A stretch of 15,548 nucleotides of DNA, taken from NCBI GenBank assembly GCA_037447655.1, contig JBBHKE010003315.1:128001-143548 (forward strand). The letters are read 5' to 3'. The notes beneath the pieces were generated by a model. It was given only the letters and a program-made list of their open reading frames with translations, was not told where the DNA came from and ran no database searches. This document shows positions 7,360 to 15,548 of the stretch, one piece after another. A program made the position numbers and the translations under genes. The stretch's first letter is position 1. Each line of letters opens with the position of its first letter. The stretch is from Zygnema cylindricum. Its lineage: Eukaryota > Streptophyta > Zygnematophyceae > Zygnematales > Zygnemataceae.

Positions 7360-8445
7360 GATTTTGAGTCAATCGTTGTGTTGTTTTGGGTCGCGTCTAC
7401 AAATGTCCGTAAGGACGTCCAGAACGGTATAATAGTACTTAGGGTACTGCCCCATGTGGCTAAGTTCGGGTTTTTTTCTGTCGTTTTCCTTTAAGACTTA
7501 GCGCCGTACAGCCTAAGTTGCGACCGTACGAAGAAATCGCAAATATGTAGAGTACAATTTGCGTCATTCTCGAACTTAGGATGTACGAAAATTTGTCGTC
7601 TTGTGTTTTTTCGACCCACTGTCATGTCATCTTCAAACTTATCATAAACCACATCGGCAATGTGTTTTAAGCAAAGTAAAGCCGTTTACACAAATTAAAA
7701 AGCACATTCCCACGTGTGAAAAGTTTTCAAAAGTTTTTGACGACTGAAAAAAGTACAGAGATGTTCGTTTTTGTCCGCATGCACCTTGTACGGTATTTTT
7801 TTTTGCAGGGGTCTCGAGGATGCAGTGTCATTTCAGGCAAAGTTGAAAAATTTGCTAAGATGAAAAATTTGCGAAGTCATGGCGGCCGGACAGGAGAGGT
7901 TTACGCAAAGGCATGTTGTACAGCCACGGCTACAAGGCTGTACGTCTACGATGTCACGCAATGACATGCGACATGCCAAATCGTTTCAAAAATTACGACG
8001 TGTCTTACGACGCTTAAAAAAGTTTCGAGAAAATACGGTGCGGCAAGACAGATTGTACACGGTGACAGCCATCACGGGCATTGTCGACGTATACAATCGT
8101 CTCAAACTTAAGTAACTATTTCGAGTAAACACATAGAGACACCTAACATCCGGGTCCGTCGAATCCGCGCTAAAATACAAAGTAAGTTCGCTAAGTTACA
8201 ATAACATGGGGCTGTACCCTTATATGTTTTGATTTGTAACGAGCATGATAAACGACGTGTCCCTAGGGCGATATCAGCAAACGGGTAGCGTTGTCCCTCG
8301 ACCAACGTCACTAAACGGGTAACTTCAAAGCAGCTAGCCTTCCGTTTCAAGAAGTACGTATAAAGATTTTGCGTTAATCGTTGTGTTGTTTTGGGTCGCG
8401 TTTACAAGTGTCCGTACGGACGTCCAGAATAGTACAATAGTACTT
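7360..8445. repeat. 81-bp direct repeats 1005 bp apart
   Basis: 7360-7440 and 8365-8445 share GATTTTG, then TCGTTGTGTTGTTTTGGGTC, a TACAARTGTCCGT...GGACGTCCAGAA segment and ATAGTACTT, with about ten substitutions. They bracket a region holding a Rab-like fragment. Sequence outside them is not similar, so this is not one large duplication. They could be remnants of short direct terminal repeats or two copies of a dispersed repeat. Confidence 0.75.
7870..8040 (+). pseudogene. Frameshifted Rab/Ras-type small GTPase fragment
   Basis: Three blocks occur in the order of a Rab switch-II region. The first is GQERF (7888-7902), preceded by TGGCGGCC as in WDTAGQERF. The second is a piece reading LYSHGYKAV (7916-7942, another frame), then YVYDVT (7941-7958, third frame), matching the SYYRGAxG..VYDVT segment. 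The third is KSFQKLRRVLRRLKKF (7978-8025), resembling the following helix that starts SFxxLxxWLxxI. The distance from GQERF to VYDVT is 41 bases against about 48 expected. No P-loop (GxxxxGKS/T) or NKxD motif is visible. It looks like a decayed gene copy inside the transposon block, and could be coincidence. Confidence 0.4.
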
Positions 8446-8454
8446 CAACGTTTC

Positions 8455-8563
8455 GATAAACATGACACGGTCCATGCGCGTGTAACGGGCACGATCAAGG
8501 GACACAATCAACGAGCACGATCAGCGGGCAAGATAAACATCATACGGCCCATGCTCGTGTAAC
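8455..8563. repeat. Repeated 32-bp block with 13-bp subrepeats
   Basis: GATAAACAT...ACGG.CCATGC.CGTGTAAC occurs at 8455-8486 and 8532-8563 (about 28 of 32 identical, period 77). Between them GGGCACGATCA, GGGACACAATCA and GAGCACGATCA form a shorter tandem series. Confidence 0.75.
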
Positions 8564-8768
8564 ATGCATTGGTTTACTAGTAACTCAAAAATTAGATAAT
8601 AAAGTTAGCCAGTTCCAATAATTTTTCCAACTCTTCTATTAAGGTAAAACATCTCTTTCATATAATACGATTTTTTGTACGATCATTACCAGAGGGAAAC
8701 TAAATTGAGCGCATTGGTCGATACCCATTTACGATTTTCTTCCCGATGCATCCAAGTGTCCGACCGTA

Positions 8769-8985
8769 CTCCGTGAATCGCTATTAGTTTTAATGTTTTT
8801 TTTGTCGTTTAAAACATCTTTTATCTGTACATGTTTGTCGGATTATGGGTCTGAAGGTTGCAATTGAAAGGTAAGATATTTAGATTCTGATTGGCGGTCT
8901 CAAATTGAAAATCGGACAAGTGTGTATGGAGAAAAGATGCTTTAAGTGGCGAAAGAAATCTTAGCACTAATAGCGATACAAGGTG
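8769..8985 (-). mobile_element. Mariner-type MITE, 217 bp, copy 1
   Basis: Termini are CTCCGTGAATCGCTATTAGT and an inverse ending TAGCGATACAAGGTG, flanked by TA (8767-8768, 8986-8987). Its reverse complement aligns end to end with 11159-11375, and both are 217 bp. It has no coding capacity. The left end lacks two bases of the CAC start seen in the other copy. Confidence 0.85.
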
Positions 8986-9123
8986 TAGTGTTCTGTTCCG
9001 ACGCACGAAATCGCATTTTTGTTTAAACGTTCTAACGCTTGTTGCAATAGGAAAAAATAATAGATTTTATTTCCAAAAACGCGATGGTAAGACCATAAAA
9101 AAGCCGACGCCATCGCTCTCGTG

Positions 9124-9380
9124 CATAGTTCAAAAGTAGGCGTTTTATGGTAGGCCTTTGGTAGGCGCAAGTTGTGTTATGGGCTTTTCATGTGATCTTC
9201 TTAGATCGTTACTTTGATCAGCGACCGTCCGATGACGTTTAATTCTCTATCGAACGACGTGCAACTCAACCCTCTATTTCATTTTGCGACCAATACAATA
9301 TGGGTCTTAAGGTCATATTGTATGTTTTATATACAATAGGCATATTGTATGGGCCTACTTTCACCTACTTTTGAACTATG
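9124..9380. mobile_element. hAT-type MITE, 257 bp, with 8-bp target duplication
   Basis: Perfect 17-bp terminal inverted repeats CATAGTTCAAAAGTAGG (9124-9140) and CCTACTTTTGAACTATG (9364-9380) continue imperfectly with TAGGCC. The flanks CTCTCGTG (9116-9123) and CTCTCCTG (9381-9388) form an 8-bp duplication with one mismatch, as expected for hAT elements. An internal hairpin TTGTATGTTTTATATACAA lies near the right end. It has no coding capacity. Confidence 0.85.
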
Positions 9381-9388
9381 CTCTCCTG

Positions 9389-10200
9389 TGTTTTTTTCGT
9401 ACCTTTCATTCAGTGCGAACTGTCATACAGCTTTATTTTATTGTCCCAGAATTGTATGACCGTACAATACTTTTAGTTCGTACATGCTCGCTTGTAATCT
9501 CGGCAGTTACAGCAGAGTCAGACATTCATTCCGTTATAATTTGAGAGCGTAAAGAGGTGTGTTAGCGTGTTTACGTGCTTTCGCGTCTCCGCGTTTCAAC
9601 ATCCAGAACTGCCATTCAAGCTTCGTGCCAGGTGCATGGACAAAACTCTACATTTCAAACGTACCAAGGTTTGCAAACTCTTTTTAGGCAAAAGCAGTAG
9701 AATATGCAGTTTAATATTTAGGAATATGGTTTACTCACAAAAGCCTCATCCATAAAATCTGTCGTTATGTCTGTGATTGGTACACTGTAAGTTTGAAACA
9801 AAGGGAATCAACTACATAACAAAAAACAAAATTTAACGGAAAAAACTAGTCGCAGGAATCTATGATCGTATTTACCCGTTACACGACGAAAAACTGAATA
9901 GACAAACGAAATCAGAGGATTTCAAAAAGCAAAATAAAACAAAATAATAAAAACAAAAGAAAAAAAAGTGAAAACTTTTGCTACACTTTACCCGAATACA
10001 TGGTTCCATTGACATCTTAACAACGCATGCTTTCATGAAGTAAGTTATTTTCTAGTGGATCAATGAAGTCACTTCATTGTACAAATTTTAAGACGACTAG
10101 TTTGAGAAAGATTTCAGAACAGCCTACACATTCAGCAAAAGTAACAAAGATATTTCATTGTCATAAAGCAAAGCATATATTTTCAAGATAAAAAAAAATA
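9389..10200. other. Unassigned intergenic stretch
   Basis: The block near 9399 resembles one near 3622. From about 9780 the sequence turns A-rich with fewer CpG. A 9-bp-arm palindrome CAATGAAGTCACTTCATTG sits at 10061-10079. A 62-codon plus-strand frame at 9567-9755 is unrecognised and not called. Confidence 0.5.
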
Positions 10201-11156
10201 GTTAGGAAAGCGCGATGGTAAACCACCTAAGAAACACGGGACCCCGAAAAGTGGGAGGCAAAGACGAAACTGAAAAACTTGCACGAACCGAAAAAAGGGT
10301 TATGAAAGAAACTAACGCGTAGACAAAAGACGAGTCAACCAAGACTTTCAAAGAAGCAACATTCACAAAAGCTGCACCATAATGGGTCACCTAAAGGAAC
10401 ACTACCCAACCAAACCTCAACAGGGCGAAAGATTTACTTAAAGCAACACCTTAAACCCACCCAAGCTCGGAGGGACATGGCAAGGAAGTTTTGAAACACG
10501 TTGAGGGTCCAAAACAACAATAACCGATCGAAGGATGATAGAATTTTCCAGAATTGTAAATCCACAAATAACGTTGACGATAAAAGAAGAAAAGATCGAA
10601 AGAAGGTAGGAACAAAACATGGGGGCTCCCAAGTCCCACTTATCTCAAAAAAGTCGCGACCACAAGTACGGAGAAAAAACCAACGATTGCATCCGAGGCA
10701 AGGTTTGCCAAAACAATGTCACCAAAGCTACGATATGCACCATCAAGCAATCTAATATCAATCTGCCGCGAAGTAATAACACGTGAAATCTCGAACCGAA
10801 TAGAATACCCCCCGTCAAATCAATCGTCGCAATGGTGTCCCAAATATTGTTGTGCACCTCAGTCAACTCTCCACCATGAGACAACGAAGCAAATGGACGC
10901 CATCTGGCGCAAGGACACGACCTCTCGAGATTAAAGGTGACGATGGTGAATCGAGCAGGTGCGAAACATATAGTGGAGAGAATAAATGTAGCCAATAGAC
11001 AAACTTCGAAAGTAGACCCAAAGCAGGGGAGAAAAAAAGCACTTGAACAATAAAAGGGAATTGTCTTGAGAAGCTCGGATCAGATGGTGGCGGCAATTGA
11101 TCATTTTTTTTTTATTGCACTCACGCAACTAGCTTTGTAATGATGGCAGAGTGAAC
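10201..11156 (+). pseudogene. Decayed A-rich sequence, possibly retroelement coding remnant
   Basis: The plus strand is A/G-rich and non-repetitive, with multi-frame pieces rich in Lys, Arg, Gln and Asn, such as GKPPKKHGTPKSGRQ near 10215. CTIMGHLKEHYPTKP near 10373 loosely recalls a gag CCHC zinc knuckle missing its second and last cysteines. No single long frame survives and no reverse transcriptase, integrase or protease motif is seen. The minus-strand frames are Leu/Phe/Ser-rich and look like complements of the plus frames. Similar-looking sequence resumes at 11378-11560 after the MITE. The assignment is weak. Confidence 0.25.
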
Positions 11157-11158
11157 TA

Positions 11159-11375
11159 CACTCCGTATCGCGAATAGTGTTAATATTTTTTTCACCACTT
11201 CAAACTTGTTTTCTCTATACGCATTTGTCTGATCTTCAATTTGATACCGCCAATCGAAAGCCGAGAAAATAATCTTTCAATCGCAGCCGTCAGATCCACA
11301 ATTCGAACATGTGTGTACGGAGAAAAGATGTTTTAAGTGACAAAAAAACATTAACACTAATAGTGATTCACCGTG
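11159..11375 (+). mobile_element. Mariner-type MITE, 217 bp, copy 2
   Basis: Termini are CACTCCGTATCGCGAATAGT and an inverse reading CACGGTGAATCACTATTAGT from the right, flanked by TA (11157-11158, 11376-11377). It matches copy 1 in inverted orientation throughout, including the ATACACACTTGTCCGA-like and AAAAGATGTTTTAA segments. It interrupts the A-rich decayed sequence on both sides. Confidence 0.88.
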
Positions 11376-11573
11376 TATCATATCCGCAAAGGAGAGTGGA
11401 GGAATGGAACAAAATAGATTGCTGGAAGGCAAAGACACCGTCCGAAACACGAGTGACAGCGTAAGTAAGTAGTGGAGTATCCCCAACAAGAAGACGAGAG
11501 ACAAGAGTCGAAGCACTAACGCACCAAATTCCCCAATAAGGCAGCAGGCGCCACACATGCGATAAATATTAAA

Positions 11574-11695
11574 TCCCTCCCTCTCTCCCTCTCTCCCTCT
11601 CTCCCTCTCTCCTTCTCTCCTTCACTCCTTCACTCCTTCACTCCTTCACTCCTTCACTCCTCCCCCTCTCTCCCTCTCGCCCTCCAAGAGTCCAA
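11574..11695. repeat. CT-rich octamer minisatellite
   Basis: About four TCCCTCTC units grade through one TCCTTCTC unit into about five TCCTTCAC units, then back to CCCTCTCT. Ordered variants in one array suggest stepwise slippage. A short AAAAT-type array follows at about 11805-11830. Confidence 0.85.
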
Positions 11696-12426
11696 AATAG
11701 CAATCCTCATGTCCGGATCACCTCAAGACCATTTTTACTATTTTACATAAGAACTCATCATGAATTTATGAATCTTATGACAGCAGGGATGACATTGTAA
11801 AAAATTAACAAAATAAAATAAAATAAAATAATGAATGTTTGAATGATTGATTGCAAATAATGAACAAGGACGGAGTTATAGACATGCTATTCTTTTCCTC
11901 TCTCAACCGCAGTTACCATGTAAAAAAGAATAGAGGAGGTATGAAAATTCATAGAATATAATTGAACAGATCATAAATATCAGTGTCTCCTTAGTCAATA
12001 ATGACCTTTTTTTCAGACATAAGAAGGCAGGTTTCTGGCTTCCTAGGATCTACTGTAACACATTTCTGAATCTAATGTCACATATATCATCACATACACT
12101 TCCCTACTAGAACTTGCTTATCCATTATTCGAGCTTTCTTACACCAAGGGTACTTCTTTTTAATTGTCAACAATTACAACTACCACTATTCCATTGACAA
12201 AACTACCCCAGATTTCAAAATCCTGCATTAATTGATGCGATTTCCCAATCTCTATAGAAACCACTACAGAACTTCAACTTACAATTGAAACTCTAAGTCA
12301 CAAATTAGTTGGATATTTCATTGCCAAGTTACCAAGACCCTTCTAAAAAGCTAAAGCAAAAGTAAAATCTCTATCCCTGGAGCGCGTGAATAGCAATATT
12401 ATTGTATGTATTATCAACAGTACCTG
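11696..12426. other. 3' flank of the DUF7918-like gene, no other gene seen
   Basis: AT-rich, unique-looking sequence downstream (minus strand) of the stop codon at 12427. It probably holds the 3' untranslated region. CAG followed by GTACTG just after the stop could be a donor of a 3' UTR intron, but this is unproven. I see no clear poly(A) signal to commit to. Confidence 0.5.
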
Positions 12427-15366
12427 TTAGAGGGAAACTAACTCTGTCTTTGGATATTGGATGGCTTTCCAGATGAGTATATCATCTGAAATATCATCCA
12501 GATCAATCACATCATACGAGCCTTTGCCACCCCTTCCACCACTTGAAGAAGCACCGTTGGTTCTTCTTTCTTTCTTCACCGAGCCAACAATCTCTGCGGT
12601 CTCCAAAAAGCACCATGTTACTTTCAGGAAAATGTGGATCATTTAAACTTACATATGTCTCCAGATGTTCAGACACATCACAATTTGGGGCATGTAACAT
12701 GGAAAAATCACATTGTGGAGGAGTTTTCCAATCGGACCATTTGTACATCTGAATCATTGGCAAGGTTTTGTCATCGAATGTGGACTATTTTAGCCATTTT
12801 TATGCAATTATTATTGAGATACTCTACTTTTCAGCAATATATACGGGACTGTTGTAATTATGACTGGGAAATCTAAAAAAACTACGACAACCTGAGGGAA
12901 AACAAAACCTTGATAGGCTGTCAATTTTCTGATATTTTAGAAATACCATTTTCTGTGAACCATTTTAGAGAGAAAACGATCGGTACAAAACGCCTAGTTA
13001 CCAGGAGCCTTTTCTAACACGAAAATAGAATTGACAGGTATGACACACTATGTACCATCCTGTCCTCACAAAGTTGTTTCTCCACCATGTCCAATTTTAT
13101 ACATACTGTTCCTATTCTATACAAAGCTGTAAAACTTTTAGAAGGAAAATAAAAGCCTGTCCAGATTTTATCTTATACCAATCGTGGAGACTTTCCTGTC
13201 ATAATTATCACAGGTCCCAATATATGTTATACAAATAGTGTGTTTATAAAAGAAGCATGATTCTAAGTCAAGTTAGGCGTACATTAGTAAACAAACTCAC
13301 CTTCTGGCCTAACTCTCTTGCCTTCTTGATTCGCTCGTCCTTCCCCTTGAACTTCACTCTCTGTATTCGGCATAACGCTTCGAGGCAAAATATTTCTGAG
13401 TCTAAGAGTCTCTTCCGTCTCACATTGGAGGAAAATCGAGAAATGTTTGGCTTTTGGAAGAATGTTCACGTGCTGTTTTGCACAAAAAATACAAATAATT
13501 TAGACTTAATCTTTTGATATTATGAAAAACGAAACAAGAACCATTGTCTGGAAAAATATAGACCAAAAGCTTGCAATACTTGACAAAATCAAGCATCCCT
13601 GTGGTGTCAAATTTTTTCAACTGCAAAGGGCACATATAGGGCACATATACATAACTGAATCAATATTGTTTAATGATATGAGACACACCGTTTCCTCCTT
13701 TATATGACGGCTTTGATAAATCGTTGGACCAGATTTAATCGAAATACTGGGGGCTAGAAAAAACTTTTTGTCGTCTTTTAGTTTTAGCTCCGCTGCTTCC
13801 TGTTTGGAAGAAGAGAACATAAACACAATCAAACACATCATTATTATTCTTTTCTTGATTTATGACCTAGATAAGAGCTCTTGGGATGCCATCATAAATT
13901 CCTTCCACATAATATCCCTCCCAAGCAAGGCTTCCTATTTCTAGGTGGTTTGCTAAACTATGAACAGTTTAGCTACTGATCAACCGAAACACAAACACAA
14001 AAACATTGTAAGAAGTTGACATCCAAATTGAATGTGGATGATGCGCATAAAGAAGGTAAATTCAAGCTTAACCAACCACATTCCAGATTCCGTTGTTGAT
14101 AACCTTCATGGATTCGACACTCTTATTCTGCATTCACATGAATTGATTTTCCTCTGAGTTTTTCTTTACCTTATCTTTTCCTGGGCCGTCTTGCTGGGTT
14201 ATGCTGGGGTCACCGTGACCAACGAATTGGCATTGAGAACAGCCTATTCCTGGACAAGCACGGAACTCAGCAGGCCGAATCTGGATTTCCAATTTCCCAA
14301 TCTGGTTTTTTCCACTACCATCGACCTTTTCCCCATCGACACCTGGCCATCCGTCCATAGTGCCAGGTGTCAGATAAGGAGCGTTTGCTGCAATCTTTTG
14401 ACATGAATTCAAAAGACATATATATTTCATCGATAATCTCAAGATTTTAAAGGTATAACAACCCTGTTAGAATATGCACAAAAAGGAATGTGCGTGCAAG
14501 GAGTAGAGGACAAACCATGTTTAGGTCTAGAAAACACAAACTTTCGCATTTCCGTTGCATTCACCCAGAATCCGATAAATCGACACCAGAGGTTCTCTCT
14601 ATCGAGAGTGTAAGCGCAGCCGATATTTACTCCATCAATACTGCGAAAACGTAATAAAAAAATAGCAACTGAAAAAAGATATGTCATAGGCAAAAGCATA
14701 AATAAACAAGAAAGGCGTTCAGAAAAAAAGGGAAACTAATATAGGGAAACTATCTGCAAGTCTTGAATCAGACCCTTTGGATATAACACAAAATGCAAAA
14801 CAAGAAATGCTTTGGTACATCCTTATGGCATTTAGAAAGCTGGTGAACAGAACACATAATTTTCCTCACTTTGGTAAAACATTCGTGAAATAAACTAATA
14901 GTTTTACATCAATTAAATATTAACCTGTCCTAATTATGATTAAACCATAAGCAATAAATGTAACTCGCAAATTTGAGCAATTATTTGATGGCAGTTTTTC
15001 TCTGCAATGCATATCTCACCTGAGTGAGAACACAAATAAAATGTTTCCAATAAAAACGTCAATAAAAACGTCAATAAAAACGTCAATAAAAACGTCGATA
15101 AAAACGTCACAAGCAGAGGCTGTAAACAGGAAAAGAAGACACATCTATAGGTAAAGGTTTGTCAAGCAAAGTAATGAAGCTTACAGGAGATCCACATTTG
15201 AGACTGAATTTTCACCATGGAGACATTCCACGTAAACTTCAAATTCTGCATCAGGCTTAGCTGTGACATATGTCACACCGTTATGTGACACTTGAGGAAA
15301 CTCCACGTTGTGACTGTCGGTCACTTTGACTGCAAGCGTTTGATCGCCATTCTTGGCTACTACCAT
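12427..15366 (-). CDS. Six-exon gene, DUF7918-like protein of 324 residues
   Basis: Exons (minus): 15366-15185, 14640-14516, 14387-14170, 13799-13689, 13472-13301, 12593-12427. All five introns are GT-AG, phases 2,1,0,0,1, and the sum is exactly 325 codons. The start has an ACCATGG context. Residues 1-140 show the layout I associate with DUF7918: a short strand-rich start, an FEVYVE strand, then LLIDG (60-64), a GFWVN...KFVFSRP segment and IGKLEIQIRPAE (132-143). A Cys/His cluster follows (C147, C152, C155, H160). Residues 193-198 and 213-221 look like a continuing domain. The tail from about 245 is charged and Gly/Ser-rich, with SYDVIDLDDI (295-304), a SUMO-interaction-like motif. No signal peptide or membrane span is visible. 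Molecular function is unknown; a nuclear role is only a guess from the tail. Confidence 0.75.
12653..12748 (-). other. Candidate cassette exon in intron 5
   Basis: ATTCAG before 12748 and GTAAGT after 12653 bound a 96-nt segment with one open frame (MYKWSDWKTPPQCDFS...HLETY). In the phase supplied by exon 5, however, it meets TGA after 13 codons. Using its open frame would need an extra upstream microexon and the alternative acceptor before 12602. It may be a chance pair of splice sites. Confidence 0.3.
15049..15108. repeat. 12-bp minisatellite (AATAAAAACGTC)x5 in intron 1
   Basis: Five head-to-tail 12-bp units, the last with one change (GATAAAAACGTC). They lie in the first intron of the DUF7918-like gene, 76 bases past its donor site. 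Being intronic, copy number should not change the protein. Confidence 0.95.
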
Positions 15367-15367
15367 G

Positions 15368-15530
15368 GTGGTAGGGAGAGGGAGAGAGAGGAGAGAGAGA
15401 AAGACACGGAGAGAGAGAGATAGAGGTATAGAGGGATTTATTGAGGGATACAGTGGGAGAAAAGGAAGGAGAGAGGTGGAGAGAGGGGCAGAGAGGTGGA
15501 GAGGGCAGGAGAAAGAGAGGGAGAGGCAAT
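15368..15530 (-). promoter_or_regulatory. CT-rich 5' leader / pyrimidine patch
   Basis: On the minus strand about 160 bases of CTCTCC-rich sequence directly precede the ATG at 15366. The frame is open across it, but translation would be Leu/Ser/Pro low complexity, so I treat it as leader. CT-rich leaders and Y-patches are common at plant core promoters. Confidence 0.55.
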
Positions 15531-15548
15531 TCAATGAAACAAAACGGC

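Noticed and set aside
8455-8563. CRISPR-like array
   Set aside because: Only two imperfect repeats with a subrepeat between them, in a eukaryotic transposon region.
10645-10995. Minus-strand 116-codon frame as a membrane protein
   Set aside because: The hydrophobic content mirrors an A-rich plus strand, and no motif or homologous start is visible.
15181-15534. N-terminal extension of the DUF7918-like protein to an ATG at 15534
   Set aside because: The extra segment is CT-repeat translation (Leu/Ser/Pro). The ATG at 15366 has the better context and starts the conserved-looking part.

Overview
This window looks like nuclear DNA of a plant-lineage eukaryote. Protein genes have introns with GT...AG borders and in-phase exons. 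There are degenerate TTTAGGG/CCCTAAA (plant-type) telomere-like motifs, CT-rich leaders, a telo-box plus G-boxes in front of a ribosomal-protein-like exon, and short terminal-inverted-repeat transposons. I cannot name the species; a streptophyte (land plant or close relative) is my best guess. No bacterial or viral gene is evident.

Layout. (1) Bases 1-1630 are very AT-rich and hold two degenerate minisatellites (about 51 bp x4 and about 70-90 bp x7). (2) Bases 1633-2640 hold a recent 142-bp tandem repeat, purine/pyrimidine-asymmetric tracts, and telomere-like motifs on opposite strands. (3) Bases 2793-2901 (minus) are a convincing first exon of a mitochondrial ribosomal protein uL29m (MRPL47-type) gene. 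Its apparent second-exon start is copied three times in the 142-bp repeat, and I cannot find the rest of the protein, so the gene is broken or continues beyond the window. (4) About 2.86-11.4 kb is a transposon graveyard with abundant CpG and an excess of the 6-mer GTACGG/CCGTAC. It contains a tRNA-like (SINE-type) Pol III promoter, a 2.6-kb foldback transposon with an 8-bp target-site duplication, two mariner-like insertions (TA duplications) at the mirror-image site of both foldback arms, two copies of a 217-bp mariner-type MITE, a 257-bp hAT-type MITE, a frameshifted Rab-GTPase-like fragment, and an unrecognised A-rich decayed stretch. (5) From 12.4 to 15.4 kb (minus) there is one intact-looking six-exon gene for a 324-residue protein that resembles the DUF7918 type at its N-terminus and ends with a SUMO-interaction-like acidic motif.

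The two host genes lie on the same strand, about 9.5 kb apart, with the transposon block between them. No functional link between them is visible. The most interesting object is the nested transposon at 4641-7260. The palindrome, its target duplication and the twin internal insertions can all be read directly, and together they give a relative order of events.
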